Origin: CAZKFG01 sp964551985
GTDB lineage: Bacteria > Bacillota > Negativicutes > Acidaminococcales > JAISLQ01
NCBI GenBank assembly: GCA_964551985.1
Contig: CAZKFG010000043.1
Span: 1-18,900 of the forward strand
DNA length: 18,900 nucleotides
Direction: 5' to 3'
A model generated the notes under the pieces. It was not told the DNA's origin, searched no databases, and worked only from the letters and a program-made list of their open reading frames with translations. The translations under genes were made by a program, and so were the position numbers. The first letter of the stretch is position 1; each line of letters starts with the position of its first letter. Positions 1 to 7,067 of this stretch are shown one piece after another.

Positions 1-332
1 AGCAAGCGCAGGAGCTATTCTTGCAGGTGGATTGCTTTCAATCAAATAGTGAAACCTTTTTGGTGGAAAAAATCCAAAAAGCTTATAAAGTCTATGATTA
101 TATAATAATAAACGCAGCAGCATTTACTCATTATAGTATTGCAATACGTGATGCTATAAAGGCTGTTGGCGTACCGTCGATAGAAGTTCATTTATCTAAT
201 GTCGATGCCAGAGAAGAATTTAGGCATCACTCTGTTATTGCTGATATTGTCGTAGGTAGAATTTCAGGTTTTGGCGCAAGTAGTTACTTGTTGGCACTTC
301 AAGCGGTAAAACAGATGGCAGATAAAAAATGA
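1..332 (+). CDS. aroQ: 3-dehydroquinate dehydratase, type II (5' end outside window)
   Basis: This is the C-terminal part of a type II dehydroquinase, which converts 3-dehydroquinate to 3-dehydroshikimate in the shikimate pathway. The frame is open from base 3, so the gene starts upstream; the TTG at 21 is not its start, because the residues before it also fit the family. About 110 residues are visible of the roughly 145 usual. Family motifs seen are FQSN, the THYSIAIRDA helix, EVHLSN with the catalytic-type His, the REEFRHHS substrate-binding segment and the C-terminal GFGASSYLLAL. The loop that usually reads NPGA or NPGG is NAAA here. The N-terminal part with the active-site Tyr lies outside the window. 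The stop overlaps the next ATG (ATGA), so the gene is translationally coupled to the aminopeptidase. Identification is firm. Confidence 0.95.
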   Translation, partial: QAQELFLQVDCFQSNSETFLVEKIQKAYKVYDYIIINAAAFTHYSIAIRDAIKAVGVPSIEVHLSNVDAREEFRHHSVIADIVVGRISGFGASSYLLALQAVKQMADKK

Positions 333-1387
333 ACAGACTTATAAAAGCTCAAAATTTATTAAAAGAAAAAAATCTTGATGCCTTGGCTATAACAAACATG
401 CGAAACATTAGATACTTTAGCGGCTTTACAGGCTCTGCTGGTGTTTTACTTGTTTTTTTTGATAAAGCATTGTTGTTTACTGATTTTAGATATATAGAAC
501 AAGCAGCAGAAGAAGCAAAGGGTTGCCAGATAATAAATTGCGGCAGTAGCCTTTATGAGCAATTGGCAGATGCTTTGGCAATTAGCCGTGCAATAGGCAT
601 TGAGATGGAACATCTTAGTGTTGCCAGATTTAATTTATTTAAAGACAAGATAGATGATAAATCTTGGTCTGATGTTAACTTAGATGACCTTAGAATTATA
701 AAAGATGCTGATGAAATACGTTGTATTGAAAAAGCAGTTCAGATAGCAGATAATGCCTTTGAAAAACTAATCGGACAAATTAAAAATCCGATGACAGAGC
801 TTGAAGTGGCGGCGCTTTTAGAATTTAATCTAAAAAATCTAGGAGCTAAATCAACTTCTTTTAGCACGATAGTTGCATCAGGCAAGCGCTCATCTTTGCC
901 ACACGGTCAGCCTACAGAAAAACTGCTAGAGCGGGGCGATTTTGTAACAATCGATTTTGGCTGTGTATATGATGGTTATTGTTCTGATATGACAAGAACT
1001 TTTGTATTAGGCAAGGCAAGCGATGAGCAAAAACGTATATATAATATAGTTTTATCAGCCCAAATAGCGGCAATAGAAGGCTTAAAACCAGGTGCTATTT
1101 GTCAAGATGTAGATGCTTTGGCACGCGATATAATAAAAAATGCTGGTTTTGGTGATAATTTTGGTCATGGTACAGGGCATAGTTTAGGGCTTTTTATTCA
1201 TGAACAACCACGACTTGCACCTGGAAGTAAAACTGTTTTGCAGTCGTCAATGCTTGTGACGGTAGAACCGGGTATATATTTATCTAATTGGGGCGGAGTT
1301 AGAATAGAAGATATTGCACTTATAACAAAAGATGGTGCGAGGATACTTACAAAGACAAGTAAGACTTTACTTGAGATAGAATTTTAA
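329..1387 (+). CDS. pepP: M24 family Xaa-Pro aminopeptidase (aminopeptidase P-like)
   Basis: This 352-residue cytosolic metallopeptidase removes N-terminal residues that precede proline. Residues 1-125 form the creatinase/prolidase N-terminal domain and residues 130-350 the pita-bread catalytic domain. The five metal ligands of the M24 family can be placed: D209 and D220 (11 residues apart, in IDFG and SDMTRTF), H284 in GHGTGHS, E313 in EPGIYL and E327 in RIED. H192 in PHGQPT fits the substrate-binding His. The length matches short Bacillota homologues of the YqhT/YpdF type. Start: the ATG overlaps the aroQ stop by 4 bases, which implies coupling. Position between aroQ and efp is the classic Bacillota arrangement. 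The exact choice between Xaa-Pro aminopeptidase and dipeptidase is inference. Confidence 0.93.
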   Translation: MNRLIKAQNLLKEKNLDALAITNMRNIRYFSGFTGSAGVLLVFFDKALLFTDFRYIEQAAEEAKGCQIINCGSSLYEQLADALAISRAIGIEMEHLSVARFNLFKDKIDDKSWSDVNLDDLRIIKDADEIRCIEKAVQIADNAFEKLIGQIKNPMTELEVAALLEFNLKNLGAKSTSFSTIVASGKRSSLPHGQPTEKLLERGDFVTIDFGCVYDGYCSDMTRTFVLGKASDEQKRIYNIVLSAQIAAIEGLKPGAICQDVDALARDIIKNAGFGDNFGHGTGHSLGLFIHEQPRLAPGSKTVLQSSMLVTVEPGIYLSNWGGVRIEDIALITKDGARILTKTSKTLLEIEF

Positions 1388-1408
1388 CAACTGAAAGGGG
1401 CTTAAATA

Positions 1409-1966
1409 ATGCTTTCAACAAATGATTTTAGAACAGGTTCTACTGTTACAATCGACGGTGATGCCTGGCAGGTGGTAGACTTCCAACACGTAAAACCTGG
1501 TAAAGGGGCGGCTTTTGTCAGAGCTAAATTGCGCAATTTGTGCACAGGTTCAATTGTAGAGAAAACTTTCAATGCGGGGGAAAAATTTCCTAAAGCACAT
1601 ATTGATAGACGTGAGATGGAATACCTCTATGAAAGCGATGGCGCTCATATTTTTATGGACACAGAAAACTTTGAGCAAAGCGAACTAAACAAAGAAACTC
1701 TTGGCAATGCGATAAACTTTTTAAAAGAAAACATGAAAGTTAACATTATGGTTTACCAAGGTAAAGTACTTGGAATTGATTTACCAAACGTTGTTGAGCT
1801 GGAAGTTGTGGAAACAGACCCTGGTATTAAAGGCGATACTGCAACAGGTGGTACAAAATCAGCTACCCTTGATACAGGTTATACAGTGAAGGTTCCTTTA
1901 TTTATTGAAGTTGGCAATGTGCTTAGAATTGACACTAGAACAGGCGAATACGTAGAACGTGCTTAA
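1409..1966 (+). CDS. efp: elongation factor P
   Basis: EF-P (185 residues, the usual length) binds between the P and E sites of the ribosome and relieves stalling at polyproline stretches. The KOW-like N-terminal domain carries the loop HVKPGKGAA with K32 at its tip, the lysine that is modified in species having a modification pathway. The PGKGAA context resembles the Bacillus type, where the modification is 5-aminopentanol; that link is inference. OB domains follow at about residues 65-125 and 128-185, ending in the conserved DTRTGEYVERA. A strong AAAGGGG Shine-Dalgarno lies about 10 bases before the ATG, and the gene is followed at once by a strong terminator. Its pairing with a Pro-specific peptidase upstream is common in Bacillota. 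Confidence 0.97.
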   Translation: MLSTNDFRTGSTVTIDGDAWQVVDFQHVKPGKGAAFVRAKLRNLCTGSIVEKTFNAGEKFPKAHIDRREMEYLYESDGAHIFMDTENFEQSELNKETLGNAINFLKENMKVNIMVYQGKVLGIDLPNVVELEVVETDPGIKGDTATGGTKSATLDTGYTVKVPLFIEVGNVLRIDTRTGEYVERA

Positions 1967-1968
1967 TA

Positions 1969-1997
1969 AAAAAAGACCAATTTAATTGGTCTTTTTT
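1969..1997 (+). terminator. Rho-independent terminator after efp
   Basis: The perfect 13-bp stem pairs 1969-1981 with 1985-1997 around a 3-base loop. The core is AGACCAAT/ATTGGTCT, with an A-run on the left arm and a T-run on the right arm. Because both A- and T-runs are present it could work in both directions. It separates the aroQ-pepP-efp unit from the asp23 unit. Confidence 0.88.
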
Positions 1998-2021
1998 GTT
2001 GTATATAAATACTTTAAAATA

Positions 2022-2030
2022 TGTTATAAT
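2022..2030 (+). promoter_or_regulatory. Extended -10 promoter for the asp23 operon
   Basis: TGTTATAAT is a perfect TATAAT (2025-2030) preceded by a TG one base upstream, the extended -10 pattern of housekeeping sigma factors. No good -35 lies 16-18 bases upstream, which is tolerated for extended -10 promoters. It lies between the efp terminator and the asp23 start, with a leader of about 28 bases. No sigma-B-like element was recognised. Confidence 0.6.
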
Positions 2031-2064
2031 AATGATAGTAAAGTATTAAAAGGGAGTTGTTAAA

Positions 2065-2475
2065 ATGCCTGAAGATAAAAAACAAAATCCTGTAGATTCT
2101 ATTGATGAGGTTGGCTCTGTTAATATAAACAACGAGGTTGTCAGTATAATTGCCGGACTTGCTACAACAGAAGTACAAGGTGTTGTAGGTATGAGTGGTG
2201 GTATTGTTGGTGGTATTGCCGAGATGCTCGGTCAAAAAAATCTCTCTAAAGGGGTTAAAATAAACCTTGTAGAAAATCAGGTAGTAATTGATTTGTATGT
2301 CATTATAGAATATGGTGTCAACATTCCAGATACTGCGATGAAAATACAAGAAAAAGTAAAAGAACAGGTCGAACAAATGAGTGGTGTTGATGTAGCTGAA
2401 ATCAACATACATGTGCAAGGGGTTAAAAGTTCTGAAAAAATAAAAGAAAAACAAAGTGAACAGATTTTAAAATAG
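2065..2475 (+). CDS. Asp23/Gls24 family envelope stress response protein
   Basis: The protein has 136 residues and one Asp23 (DUF322) domain at about residues 17-120. Typical features are the opening GSVNINNEVV, the segment ATTEVQGVVGMSGG, the strand VVIDLYVIIEYGV and the closing helix plus VAEINIHVQGV. The family is abundant, cytoplasmic and held at the membrane by AmaP in Staphylococcus; it is linked to cell-envelope and alkaline stress. The closest Bacillus counterpart by context is YqhY, also beside nusB. The last 15 residues are a charged Lys/Glu tail. Start: ATG with GGGAG 11 bases upstream. It begins a new transcription unit after the efp terminator. A 146-residue open frame on the opposite strand is a shadow. 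Confidence 0.93.
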   Translation: MPEDKKQNPVDSIDEVGSVNINNEVVSIIAGLATTEVQGVVGMSGGIVGGIAEMLGQKNLSKGVKINLVENQVVIDLYVIIEYGVNIPDTAMKIQEKVKEQVEQMSGVDVAEINIHVQGVKSSEKIKEKQSEQILK

Positions 2476-2484
2476 GAGGCTACT

Positions 2485-3021
2485 ATGAACATATTTGACC
2501 GTTTTTTATTAGCTATATATAGTTTGATTGTGGCGGTCTGTTCTCTTATTTTTATTCTTTTTTGTTTGGATTTTATTACTATTGCTCAAATTGAATATTG
2601 GTTTGTATTAGCACGTTTTAAGCTAGAAGTGATTATAGGTGTTGTACTATTGTTAATTTTGAGTATAAGATTTTTTAGCATTAGCTTTTCAAGAGTAAAT
2701 AGCAAAGATATAACAATAAAAATAGGTAATGACCCAAGTTCTAAAATAACACTCAAGGCGCTTATAAATTTTATTGAAAAATCAGCAGATCAGATAACGT
2801 CTTTGCATAGCGTTCAAGCTAAAATAACTATTTTAAAAGGAGATGTGCTTAAAATTAATTTGACCGCAGGTGTTTTGCCTGATACGGATGTTATAAAAGT
2901 CAGTGAGCAAGTAAAAACAAAAATTCAACAGGATATACAATTTACGATTGGCAGACAAGTTGATGATATACAAATTGTATTTAATACTATCGGCGCTAAA
3001 CAACCAGCTGCAAAAGGTTAG
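2485..3021 (+). CDS. amaP: AmaP, membrane anchor for Asp23
   Basis: This 178-residue membrane protein has two clear hydrophobic helices at about residues 6-30 and 48-66, joined by a short loop, followed by a soluble C-terminal domain of about 110 residues. That architecture matches the alkaline shock response membrane anchor AmaP, which tethers Asp23 to the cytoplasmic membrane. The C-terminal part (about 78-170) has the alternating strands of an Asp23-related fold, with VLKINLTAGVLPDTDVIKVS resembling the corresponding segment of the preceding protein; this is a visual comparison only. A GGAGG ribosome site ends 5 bases before the ATG. It lies directly between Asp23 and a DUF2273 protein, the usual trio. 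Confidence 0.85.
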   Translation: MNIFDRFLLAIYSLIVAVCSLIFILFCLDFITIAQIEYWFVLARFKLEVIIGVVLLLILSIRFFSISFSRVNSKDITIKIGNDPSSKITLKALINFIEKSADQITSLHSVQAKITILKGDVLKINLTAGVLPDTDVIKVSEQVKTKIQQDIQFTIGRQVDDIQIVFNTIGAKQPAAKG

Positions 3022-3030
3022 GTGATATAA

Positions 3031-3264
3031 ATGCAAACGATACTTGAATTTTTCTTTGAGCTTTGGCAATATTATAAATGGCGTATGATAGGTGTTTTTA
3101 TTGCTCTTGTTGTTGGAATTATGTTTTTGACTTTAGGGTTTTTTAAAACAATATTTTTACTTTTGTTAATCGGAATTGGATATATATTAGGGCAAAAGAT
3201 GGACGATAAAGAAGATATAGTAGAATTTATTAAAAAAATTTTCTCGTACAAATTTCATAGATAA
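3031..3264 (+). CDS. DUF2273 family small membrane protein
   Basis: This 77-residue protein starts with an amphipathic stretch containing WQYYKWR. Two adjoining transmembrane helices follow (about 19-36 and 37-55), then a GQKMDDKED turn and a basic tail. This is the pattern of DUF2273, a family almost always found next to Asp23 and AmaP in Bacillota; its molecular role is unknown. The likely job, by context, is as a third component of the membrane-associated Asp23 complex (inference). Start: ATG with TAGGTGA about 6 bases upstream. It ends 12 bases before nusB. Confidence 0.85.
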   Translation: MQTILEFFFELWQYYKWRMIGVFIALVVGIMFLTLGFFKTIFLLLLIGIGYILGQKMDDKEDIVEFIKKIFSYKFHR

Positions 3265-3276
3265 GAAAGGATTTTT

Positions 3277-3702
3277 ATGAGTCGTAGATTAGCAAGACAA
3301 TTGACGTTGCAAACTCTTTTTCAAATGGAGTTTTCAGATACAACTTTTCTAGAAGCTTTAGAACTTGCCAAAAACGAGTGCAACGAAAAAAATATTACAA
3401 GGTCAGAGGCTTATGCCAAAATACTTCTCGAAGAGATTAGTTTAAATAAAAAACAAATAGATGACAAAATATCTTCATATACAAAAGATTGGCATATCGA
3501 CAGGCTAGCTTTTGTAGATTTGAATATTTTACGCATCGCTATTTGTGAGATGTTTTTTATAAAAGACAAAATCAAGCCTAATATTGCTATAAATGAAGCG
3601 GTGGAGATTGCCAAACTATATGGTGATGATAATACACCACGCTTTATCAATGGTATTTTAGGCAATTTAGTTAAAACAACAGATTTTGAGATTGGGCAGT
3701 AA
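3277..3702 (+). CDS. nusB: Transcription antitermination factor NusB
   Basis: NusB (141 residues, normal length) binds NusE (S10) and boxA RNA for antitermination, mainly of rRNA operons. Seen are the N-terminal SRRLARQLTLQTLFQMEF, the central LAFVDLNILRIAICEM, NIAINEAVEIAKLYGDDNTPRFINGILGNL and a short tail. The all-helical composition fits the family. Start: ATG preceded by AAGAAAGG 8 bases upstream. The order Asp23-NusB is conserved with Bacillus (yqhY-nusB). The stop is one base before the ATG of the Kae1-like gene. Confidence 0.95.
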   Translation: MSRRLARQLTLQTLFQMEFSDTTFLEALELAKNECNEKNITRSEAYAKILLEEISLNKKQIDDKISSYTKDWHIDRLAFVDLNILRIAICEMFFIKDKIKPNIAINEAVEIAKLYGDDNTPRFINGILGNLVKTTDFEIGQ

Positions 3703-3703
3703 A

Positions 3704-4645
3704 ATGTTTTTAGGTATTGACACTAGCTGTTATACGACTTCTATTGCCTTATTTGATGATAAAAGAAAACTTGTTTTTGATCAAAGAATTCTTTTGACAG
3801 TAAAAAAAGAAGCCTGTGGACTAAGACAATCAGAGATGGTTTTTCAGCATGTGCGAAATATGCCAATATTATTTGATAAACTATTGGGACAAAATCGCTA
3901 CAATATAACAGCTATCGGCGTTTCAAGCAAACCACGTTTGCTTGAAAATTCTTACATGCCAGCATTTGTTGCTGGCACAAGTTTTGCTAAATCGCTGTCT
4001 TTGGCTTTAGGTGTTAAGTTGTATTTGCTAGATCATCAGCAAAACCACATAAGAGCTGGCTTGTGGAATGTTGGCAAAAATCCTAAAGAATTTATAGTAT
4101 TACACGCGTCTGGTGGTACTACTGATTTGCTTTTAGTCAAACAAGATGGAAAAAATTTAAACATAAAGACGCTTGGTCAATCGTTGGATTTAAACGCAGG
4201 TCAATTTGTCGATAGAGTAGGACTGCTACTCGGACTTGATTTTCCTTGTGGAAGCAAGTTAGAACAATTAGCTTTAACAGCACAAGATGTTGTAAATGTG
4301 CCTGTTTTTGTAAAAGATTCTCAGGTTAGCTTTTCTGGACCTTTGACTGCGGTCGAAAAAATGATTAAAAAAGACATAGATAAAGCGAGCATTGCTCAAG
4401 GTGTGCAAAAGGCGCTTGCAGATAGTTTTTCTAAACTACTGCTTAATGCTTGTAAAAAAACATGTTGTAAAGAGGCACTTCTTGTTGGCGGAGTGTCAGC
4501 AAATAAATTTATTTGCAACTATGTTCAAGATAAATTAACGCAAAATAACATACAGTTATATTTGCCTGAGGCTAAATTTTGTGGTGATAACGCTATAGGC
4601 TGTGCCGATGCGGCATATTACCATTGGATAGGAGAGCCTAAGTGA
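3704..4645 (+). CDS. Kae1/TsaD-like domain protein of unknown function
   Basis: This 313-residue ASKHA-fold protein is related to TsaD/Kae1, the tRNA t6A synthase subunit, but is not canonical TsaD. It starts MFLGIDTSCYTTS, the phosphate-1 motif. It keeps the HxxxH metal pair as H111 and H115 (DHQQNH) and the late FCGDNA segment with the third ligand Asp. The nucleotide-loop motif SGGHT of TsaD is changed to SGGTT (136-140). Kae1-like paralogues occur in many clostridial genomes, often annotated as glycopeptidase; no function is established as far as I know. Start: ATG 3704 is preferred over TTG 3686, since the family begins at this motif and the TTG would overlap nusB by 17 bases. Its GTGA overlap with xseA suggests coupling. 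Confidence 0.8.
   Translation: MFLGIDTSCYTTSIALFDDKRKLVFDQRILLTVKKEACGLRQSEMVFQHVRNMPILFDKLLGQNRYNITAIGVSSKPRLLENSYMPAFVAGTSFAKSLSLALGVKLYLLDHQQNHIRAGLWNVGKNPKEFIVLHASGGTTDLLLVKQDGKNLNIKTLGQSLDLNAGQFVDRVGLLLGLDFPCGSKLEQLALTAQDVVNVPVFVKDSQVSFSGPLTAVEKMIKKDIDKASIAQGVQKALADSFSKLLLNACKKTCCKEALLVGGVSANKFICNYVQDKLTQNNIQLYLPEAKFCGDNAIGCADAAYYHWIGEPK
3921..3947. repeat. 11-bp inverted repeat inside the Kae1-like gene
   Basis: TTTCAAGCAAA at 3921-3931 is perfectly complementary to 3937-3947 across a 5-base loop (CCACG). It lies in the coding sequence for VSSKPRLLEN. Nine bases further on comes a second hairpin. By a rough count, such an 11-bp repeat with a short loop is not expected by chance in 19 kb. 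Confidence 0.75.
3957..3977. repeat. 8-bp inverted repeat inside the Kae1-like gene
   Basis: TGCCAGCA at 3957-3964 pairs perfectly with TGCTGGCA at 3970-3977 across the loop TTTGT. It is relatively GC-rich and follows the 11-bp hairpin directly. Alone, an 8-bp repeat of this type is expected a few times by chance in a window this size. Confidence 0.65.
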
Positions 4646-5841
4646 ATAATATATATTCTATAAGCGATATAAATTCTATTATAAAATCTGCAATTTTTTC
4701 TAATAAAGTTTTTCAGCATATTCAAGTTCGAGGCGAAATATCTAACTTTAAACGATACGAGTCGGGACACTGCTATTTTACTTTGAAAGATAACAGTAGC
4801 ATTTTAAAATGTGTTATGTTCAAAGCAAGAGCATCTCTTGCTAGATTTAAAGTAGAAAATGGATTGTCTGTTGTGGCAAGTGGTAAAATAGATGTCTATG
4901 AACGTGATGGCGTTTATCAGCTATATATAGATAATTTGTTTCTAGATGGCGTAGGCGATTTGACTGTGCGATTTGAAAAGCTCAAAGAAAAATTAGAAAA
5001 ACTAGGTTTTTTTGATGAGCAAAGAAAAAAAAGCTTGCCCTTTATGCCGAAAAATCTTGGCGTTGTAACGTCTGCTTCTGGTGCAGTACTGCACGATATA
5101 ATTACTGTAAGTAATAAAAGAAATCCCAATGTGAATATTGTTTTTTATCCTGTACGTGTGCAGGGTAAAGAGGCGCCACCAGAGATTGCTTTTGCCATAG
5201 AGCAGATGAACAGATATAATTTAGCAGATGTTATCATAGTCGGTCGTGGCGGTGGATCTTTGGAGGAGCTTTGGGCTTTTAATGAAGAGATAGTTGTCAA
5301 AGCTGTGGCTAATTCTAGCATTCCAATAATTTCGGCTGTTGGTCATCAAACGGATTTTACTCTTTGTGATTTTGCTGCCGATGTAAGAGCTGCAACACCT
5401 TCGCAAGCTGCAGAGATAGCTGTTTTAGATCGTACGGATTTGCTACATAGACTGGAAAATTATCAATCACGGTTGAAAAATACTATACAAAACAAGCTTG
5501 ATAATTATGAATTAAGATTAAATTATTGCATGAAATCAAGGTTTCTGCAAAGTCCTGATAGATTGTTTGAAGATAAACTTCAATATATTGATAGTTTAAG
5601 ACAAAGGTTGCACAATAATTTACTAAAAAACATTAGGCAAAAAGAACAGCAGATGCAACTTTTGACAGCTAAATTAGACAGTTTGAGCCCGCTTCGCGTT
5701 TTATCTAGGGGGTTTAGTGTGACAACGATTGACAAAACATTAGTTTATTTAGCAAAGATTAAAGTTGGCGATAACATTCAAACAAGGTTTATTGATGGCA
5801 CAGTGTATTCTAAAGTAGATAAGATTGAAAAGAAGGTATGA
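4642..5841 (+). CDS. xseA: Exodeoxyribonuclease VII large subunit
   Basis: XseA (399 residues, normal length) is the catalytic subunit of exonuclease VII, which degrades single-stranded DNA from both ends to oligonucleotides. The OB-fold nucleic-acid binding domain is at about 5-110 (VRGEISNFKRYESGHCYFTLKD). The catalytic domain at about 120-240 has VTSASGAVLHDI, the GRGGGSLEELWAFNEE signature and SAVGHQTDFTLCDFAADVRAATPS. A coiled-coil segment at about 265-345 follows, then a C-terminal domain with LSRGFSVTT. Start: GTG overlapping the previous stop (GTGA), with TAGGAG about 8 bases upstream. Its stop overlaps the upstream of two possible xseB ATGs. Confidence 0.96.
   Translation: MNNIYSISDINSIIKSAIFSNKVFQHIQVRGEISNFKRYESGHCYFTLKDNSSILKCVMFKARASLARFKVENGLSVVASGKIDVYERDGVYQLYIDNLFLDGVGDLTVRFEKLKEKLEKLGFFDEQRKKSLPFMPKNLGVVTSASGAVLHDIITVSNKRNPNVNIVFYPVRVQGKEAPPEIAFAIEQMNRYNLADVIIVGRGGGSLEELWAFNEEIVVKAVANSSIPIISAVGHQTDFTLCDFAADVRAATPSQAAEIAVLDRTDLLHRLENYQSRLKNTIQNKLDNYELRLNYCMKSRFLQSPDRLFEDKLQYIDSLRQRLHNNLLKNIRQKEQQMQLLTAKLDSLSPLRVLSRGFSVTTIDKTLVYLAKIKVGDNIQTRFIDGTVYSKVDKIEKKV
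5831..5836 (+). promoter_or_regulatory. Ribosome binding site that decides the xseB start
   Basis: AGAAGG lies 7 bases before ATG 5844 but only one base before ATG 5838. This spacing makes 5844 the likely start and the overlapping ATG 5838 unlikely. Confidence 0.6.
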
Positions 5842-5843
5842 TA

Positions 5844-6092
5844 ATGGCTAGGAAAAAAGAAATAAAAGAGCTGGATTTTGAACAGGCGCTTGTCGCACTT
5901 GAAGATATTGTAAAAAAGCTTGAAGAAGAGCAGTTGAGTTTAGATTCTAGCATTGAACTTTTTCAAAAAGGGATAGATTTGACAAGTTTTTGTAGTGGCA
6001 AACTTACTGAAGCACAACAAAAAGTGCAGAAGGTAAATACGCAAAAAGATGGTGACGTAACTTTAAGTTTATTTGATATAGAGGGTGATTAG
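5844..6092 (+). CDS. xseB: Exodeoxyribonuclease VII small subunit
   Basis: XseB (82 residues from this start) is a small helical protein that binds the XseA coiled coil in exonuclease VII. It shows the family pattern LDFEQALVALEDIVKKLEEEQLSLDSSIELFQKGI, two antiparallel helices, then a variable acidic tail. An ATG at 5838 is in frame and would add Met-Ile, but ribosome site spacing favours 5844. The ispA ATG follows its stop without a gap. The xseA-xseB-ispA-dxs order matches Bacillus. Confidence 0.92.
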   Translation: MARKKEIKELDFEQALVALEDIVKKLEEEQLSLDSSIELFQKGIDLTSFCSGKLTEAQQKVQKVNTQKDGDVTLSLFDIEGD

Positions 6093-6971
6093 ATGCAAAG
6101 TAAAGTTTTTTTTGAAAAATGTTTTGATTTAGTTGAAAATTATCTTGATAAACTTGTTGTAGCTGACGGTCAGATTTCTGATATTAACGAGGCTGTTCGA
6201 TATAGTTTATTGTCTGGTGGCAAAAGAGTTCGCCCAATGATGTTTATGGCGACAATACACGCTTTAGGCAAAAATGAAAGCCAGTTTTTGCCTGTTGCGG
6301 CAGGACTGGAGATGATACACACCTATTCGTTGGTACACGATGATTTGCCGGCGATGGATGATGATGATTATAGGCGTGGCAGATTGACAAACCATAAGGT
6401 GTATGGTGAAGCGAAAGCCATTTTGGCTGGCGATGCTTTGTTGACAAAAGCGTTTGAGGTGATGCTATCGCAAGAGGGAGTTTGCAATAAGGCTTTGGTT
6501 AAAGCGGTAAAAGATATCGCTTTTTATGCAGGTGATTGCGGCATGATTGGCGGTCAGACGATAGATTTAGAGGCCCAGAAAAATATAATATCAATAGATG
6601 CTCTACAAACAATGCACACAGCGAAAACAGGGGCTTTATTTAAAGCAGCAATATTGTCTGCGGCAAGACTCGCTGATGCTAGCGATGAACAATTCGAGGC
6701 GTTAGAAGAGTATGCACAAAATTTTGGACTAACATTCCAAATAACAGATGACATTTTAGATGTTACAGGAAACTTAGAACAGATGGGCAAAAGTGCCGGA
6801 AGCGATGAAAAAAAGGGTAAGTGTACCTATGTTTCAACTTACGGGCTTGATAAAGCTCAAGAACTTGCCAAAATGCATGTGCAAAATGGGATTGCTTGTT
6901 TACAAATGTTTGGTGACAAAAGTGTACATTTGCAGTATTTAATAAAAAAACTTATTAATAGGAATAATTAA
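6093..6971 (+). CDS. ispA: Farnesyl diphosphate synthase (short-chain polyprenyl synthase)
   Basis: This 292-residue trans-prenyltransferase condenses isopentenyl diphosphate with DMAPP and GPP to FPP, the precursor of undecaprenyl phosphate and quinone chains. The first Asp-rich motif is DDLPAMDDDD (D83, D84, D89) followed by RRGRLTNHK; the second is DDILD (D219, D220, D223). GGKRVRP at 42-48 and GGQTIDLE at 153-160 are also present. The two-residue insertion in the first Asp motif and the sequence YSLVH before it are those of bacterial FPP synthases, so FPP is the likely product (inference from motif). Start: ATG directly after the xseB stop, with GAGGGTG upstream. A short AT-only hairpin overlaps the stop. 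Confidence 0.94.
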   Translation: MQSKVFFEKCFDLVENYLDKLVVADGQISDINEAVRYSLLSGGKRVRPMMFMATIHALGKNESQFLPVAAGLEMIHTYSLVHDDLPAMDDDDYRRGRLTNHKVYGEAKAILAGDALLTKAFEVMLSQEGVCNKALVKAVKDIAFYAGDCGMIGGQTIDLEAQKNIISIDALQTMHTAKTGALFKAAILSAARLADASDEQFEALEEYAQNFGLTFQITDDILDVTGNLEQMGKSAGSDEKKGKCTYVSTYGLDKAQELAKMHVQNGIACLQMFGDKSVHLQYLIKKLINRNN

Positions 6972-6984
6972 TTTGTTTAATTAT

Positions 6985-7013
6985 TAGACAAAGAAAAAAA
7001 ATATTGGTATAAT
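6985..7013 (+). promoter_or_regulatory. SigA-type promoter for dxs
   Basis: TAGACA (6985-6990, five of six matches to TTGACA), a 17-base spacer and a perfect TATAAT (7008-7013) preceded by TGG, which adds an extended -10. The predicted leader is about 48 bases. It gives dxs and the genes downstream their own transcription start although they follow ispA closely. Confidence 0.8.
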
Positions 7014-7054
7014 AATTTTTGACTTTTATAGTGAGATGAATGTTTTTAATTTTT

Positions 7055-7062
7055 GGGGATGG
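7055..7062 (+). promoter_or_regulatory. Ribosome binding site that decides the dxs start
   Basis: GGGGATGG precedes ATG 7068 by 5 bases. The in-frame TTG 7053 and ATG 7059 lie before or inside this purine run and therefore lack their own ribosome site. Confidence 0.6.
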
Positions 7063-7067
7063 ACATA

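Noticed and set aside
2014..2454. 146-residue open frame on the minus strand opposite asp23
   Set aside because: It is rich in Tyr, Phe and Asn, the usual product of reading an AT-rich gene backwards. It has no ribosome site and overlaps a firm Asp23 gene.
3686..3703. TTG start for the Kae1-like protein inside nusB
   Set aside because: The six extra residues precede the conserved FLGIDTS start motif, and the ATG at 3704 fits the gap after nusB.
4824..4842. 8-bp hairpin (AGCAAGAG, loop CAT) inside xseA
   Set aside because: It is real in sequence, but a few 8-bp repeats with short loops are expected by chance in a window of this size, and no partner element is nearby.
6963..6985. 9-bp AT-only hairpin at the ispA stop as a terminator
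   Set aside because: The stem AATAATTAA/TTAATTATT contains no G-C pair and is followed by AGACA, not a T-run. It also runs into the dxs -35. It is more likely chance in AT-rich DNA.
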